Below are positions 63,946 through 64,000 of a stretch of DNA of 64,000 nucleotides, piece by piece. Source of the stretch: Saccharolobus shibatae B12 (GTDB lineage Archaea > Thermoproteota > Thermoprotei_A > Sulfolobales > Sulfolobaceae); contig NZ_CP077717.1 of the NCBI RefSeq assembly GCF_019175345.1, forward strand, positions 720,001 to 784,000, in the 5' to 3' direction. A program made the translations under genes and the position numbers. How positions within the stretch are numbered: position 1 is the first letter of the stretch; every line of letters starts with the position of its first letter. The notes beneath the pieces were generated by a model. It saw only the letters and a program-made list of their open reading frames with translations. It had not been told where the DNA came from and made no database searches.

Positions 63946-64000
63946 ATGAATAAGCTAGGTATAGCAATTTTGGCTCTAATATTTGGAGCCACCTCATTCA
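63946..64000 (+). CDS. Start of a further sox operon gene, probably soxD (cut off)
   Basis: From the ATG at 63946 the frame reads MNKLGIAILALIFGATSF before the window ends. GGTGA at 63935-63939 is spaced for this ATG; the ATG at 63940 is too close. A short hydrophobic protein fits the small SoxD subunit that follows soxC, but only 18 codons are present, so the name is an inference from gene order. Confidence 0.5.
   Translation, partial: MNKLGIAILALIFGATSF

Noticed and set aside
63785-63997. Minus-strand frame at the right end
   Set aside because: Antisense to the end of soxC and the start of the next gene; no coding features.

Overview
The window is chromosomal DNA of a thermoacidophilic crenarchaeon of the Sulfolobales, most likely Saccharolobus (Sulfolobus) solfataricus or S. 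islandicus. Evidence: a SoxABC terminal oxidase cluster with a Rieske protein, a five-gene bindosome (Bas) pilus cluster with class III signal peptides, a mer cluster regulated by an ArsR-type protein, a purine nucleoside/methylthioadenosine phosphorylase almost identical to the S. solfataricus enzyme as I remember it, AT-rich DNA, and many genes whose start codon lies about 26 bases after a TATA box (leaderless mRNAs). Internal genes of operons often have GGTGA-type ribosome sites and TTG or GTG starts; I used both signals to choose starts.

Layout. 1-3.9 kb: end of a metallophosphoesterase, a class III aminotransferase, an M20 carbamoylase and a small winged-helix protein. 4-8 kb: decayed alcohol dehydrogenase tail, sugar-acid-type MFS transporter plus zinc dehydrogenase, MFS exporter. 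8-12.1 kb: carbohydrate-type ABC importer with a fused double permease. 12.2-22.1 kb: Fe-S/zinc cluster protein, TPR protein, PurM/HypE-like enzyme, DoxX protein, MTA phosphorylase with an SMP-30 lactonase, and several transporters. 22.1-23.5 kb: a 1-kb gene-poor tract and a Nudix gene broken by a stop codon. 23.7-30.6 kb: HEPN/MNT pair, a zinc-finger haem-oxygenase-fold protein paired with a TRASH-like zinc protein, thiolase/DUF35 pair with a Cys-to-Ser change at the nucleophile, GYD protein, M48 protease, acylaminoacyl peptidase, CBS protein. 30.8-33.3 kb: merI, merA, a 53-residue merH, an 18-bp palindromic operator, and merR. 34-41.1 kb: bindosome assembly genes basABCEF plus a large secreted glycoprotein. 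42.4-54 kb: M1 aminopeptidase, GH116 glycosidase, NagA and an Opp-type ABC importer. 54-57 kb: two unknown genes, a gluconate-dehydratase-like enolase-superfamily enzyme, an SDR. 57.4-64 kb: soxL with two tandem four-helix membrane proteins, diverging from soxA-soxB-soxC and the start of a further gene (probably soxD).

How the genes fit together. Three themes recur. (1) Uptake and breakdown of sugars and peptides: two ABC importers, GH116, NagA, aldonate-type enzymes and two peptidases. The CUT1 binding protein has the class III signal peptide that the Bas machinery is thought to assemble. (2) Metal handling: the mer cluster and a second TRASH-like protein 7 kb away. (3) Respiration: the Sox quinol oxidase supercomplex. 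The best candidates for something undescribed are the zinc-finger/haem-oxygenase-fold plus TRASH-like pair at 24478-25706, the Ser-for-Cys thiolase, and the GH116-NagA-Opp neighbourhood. No CRISPR array, tRNA, rRNA or intact insertion sequence was seen.
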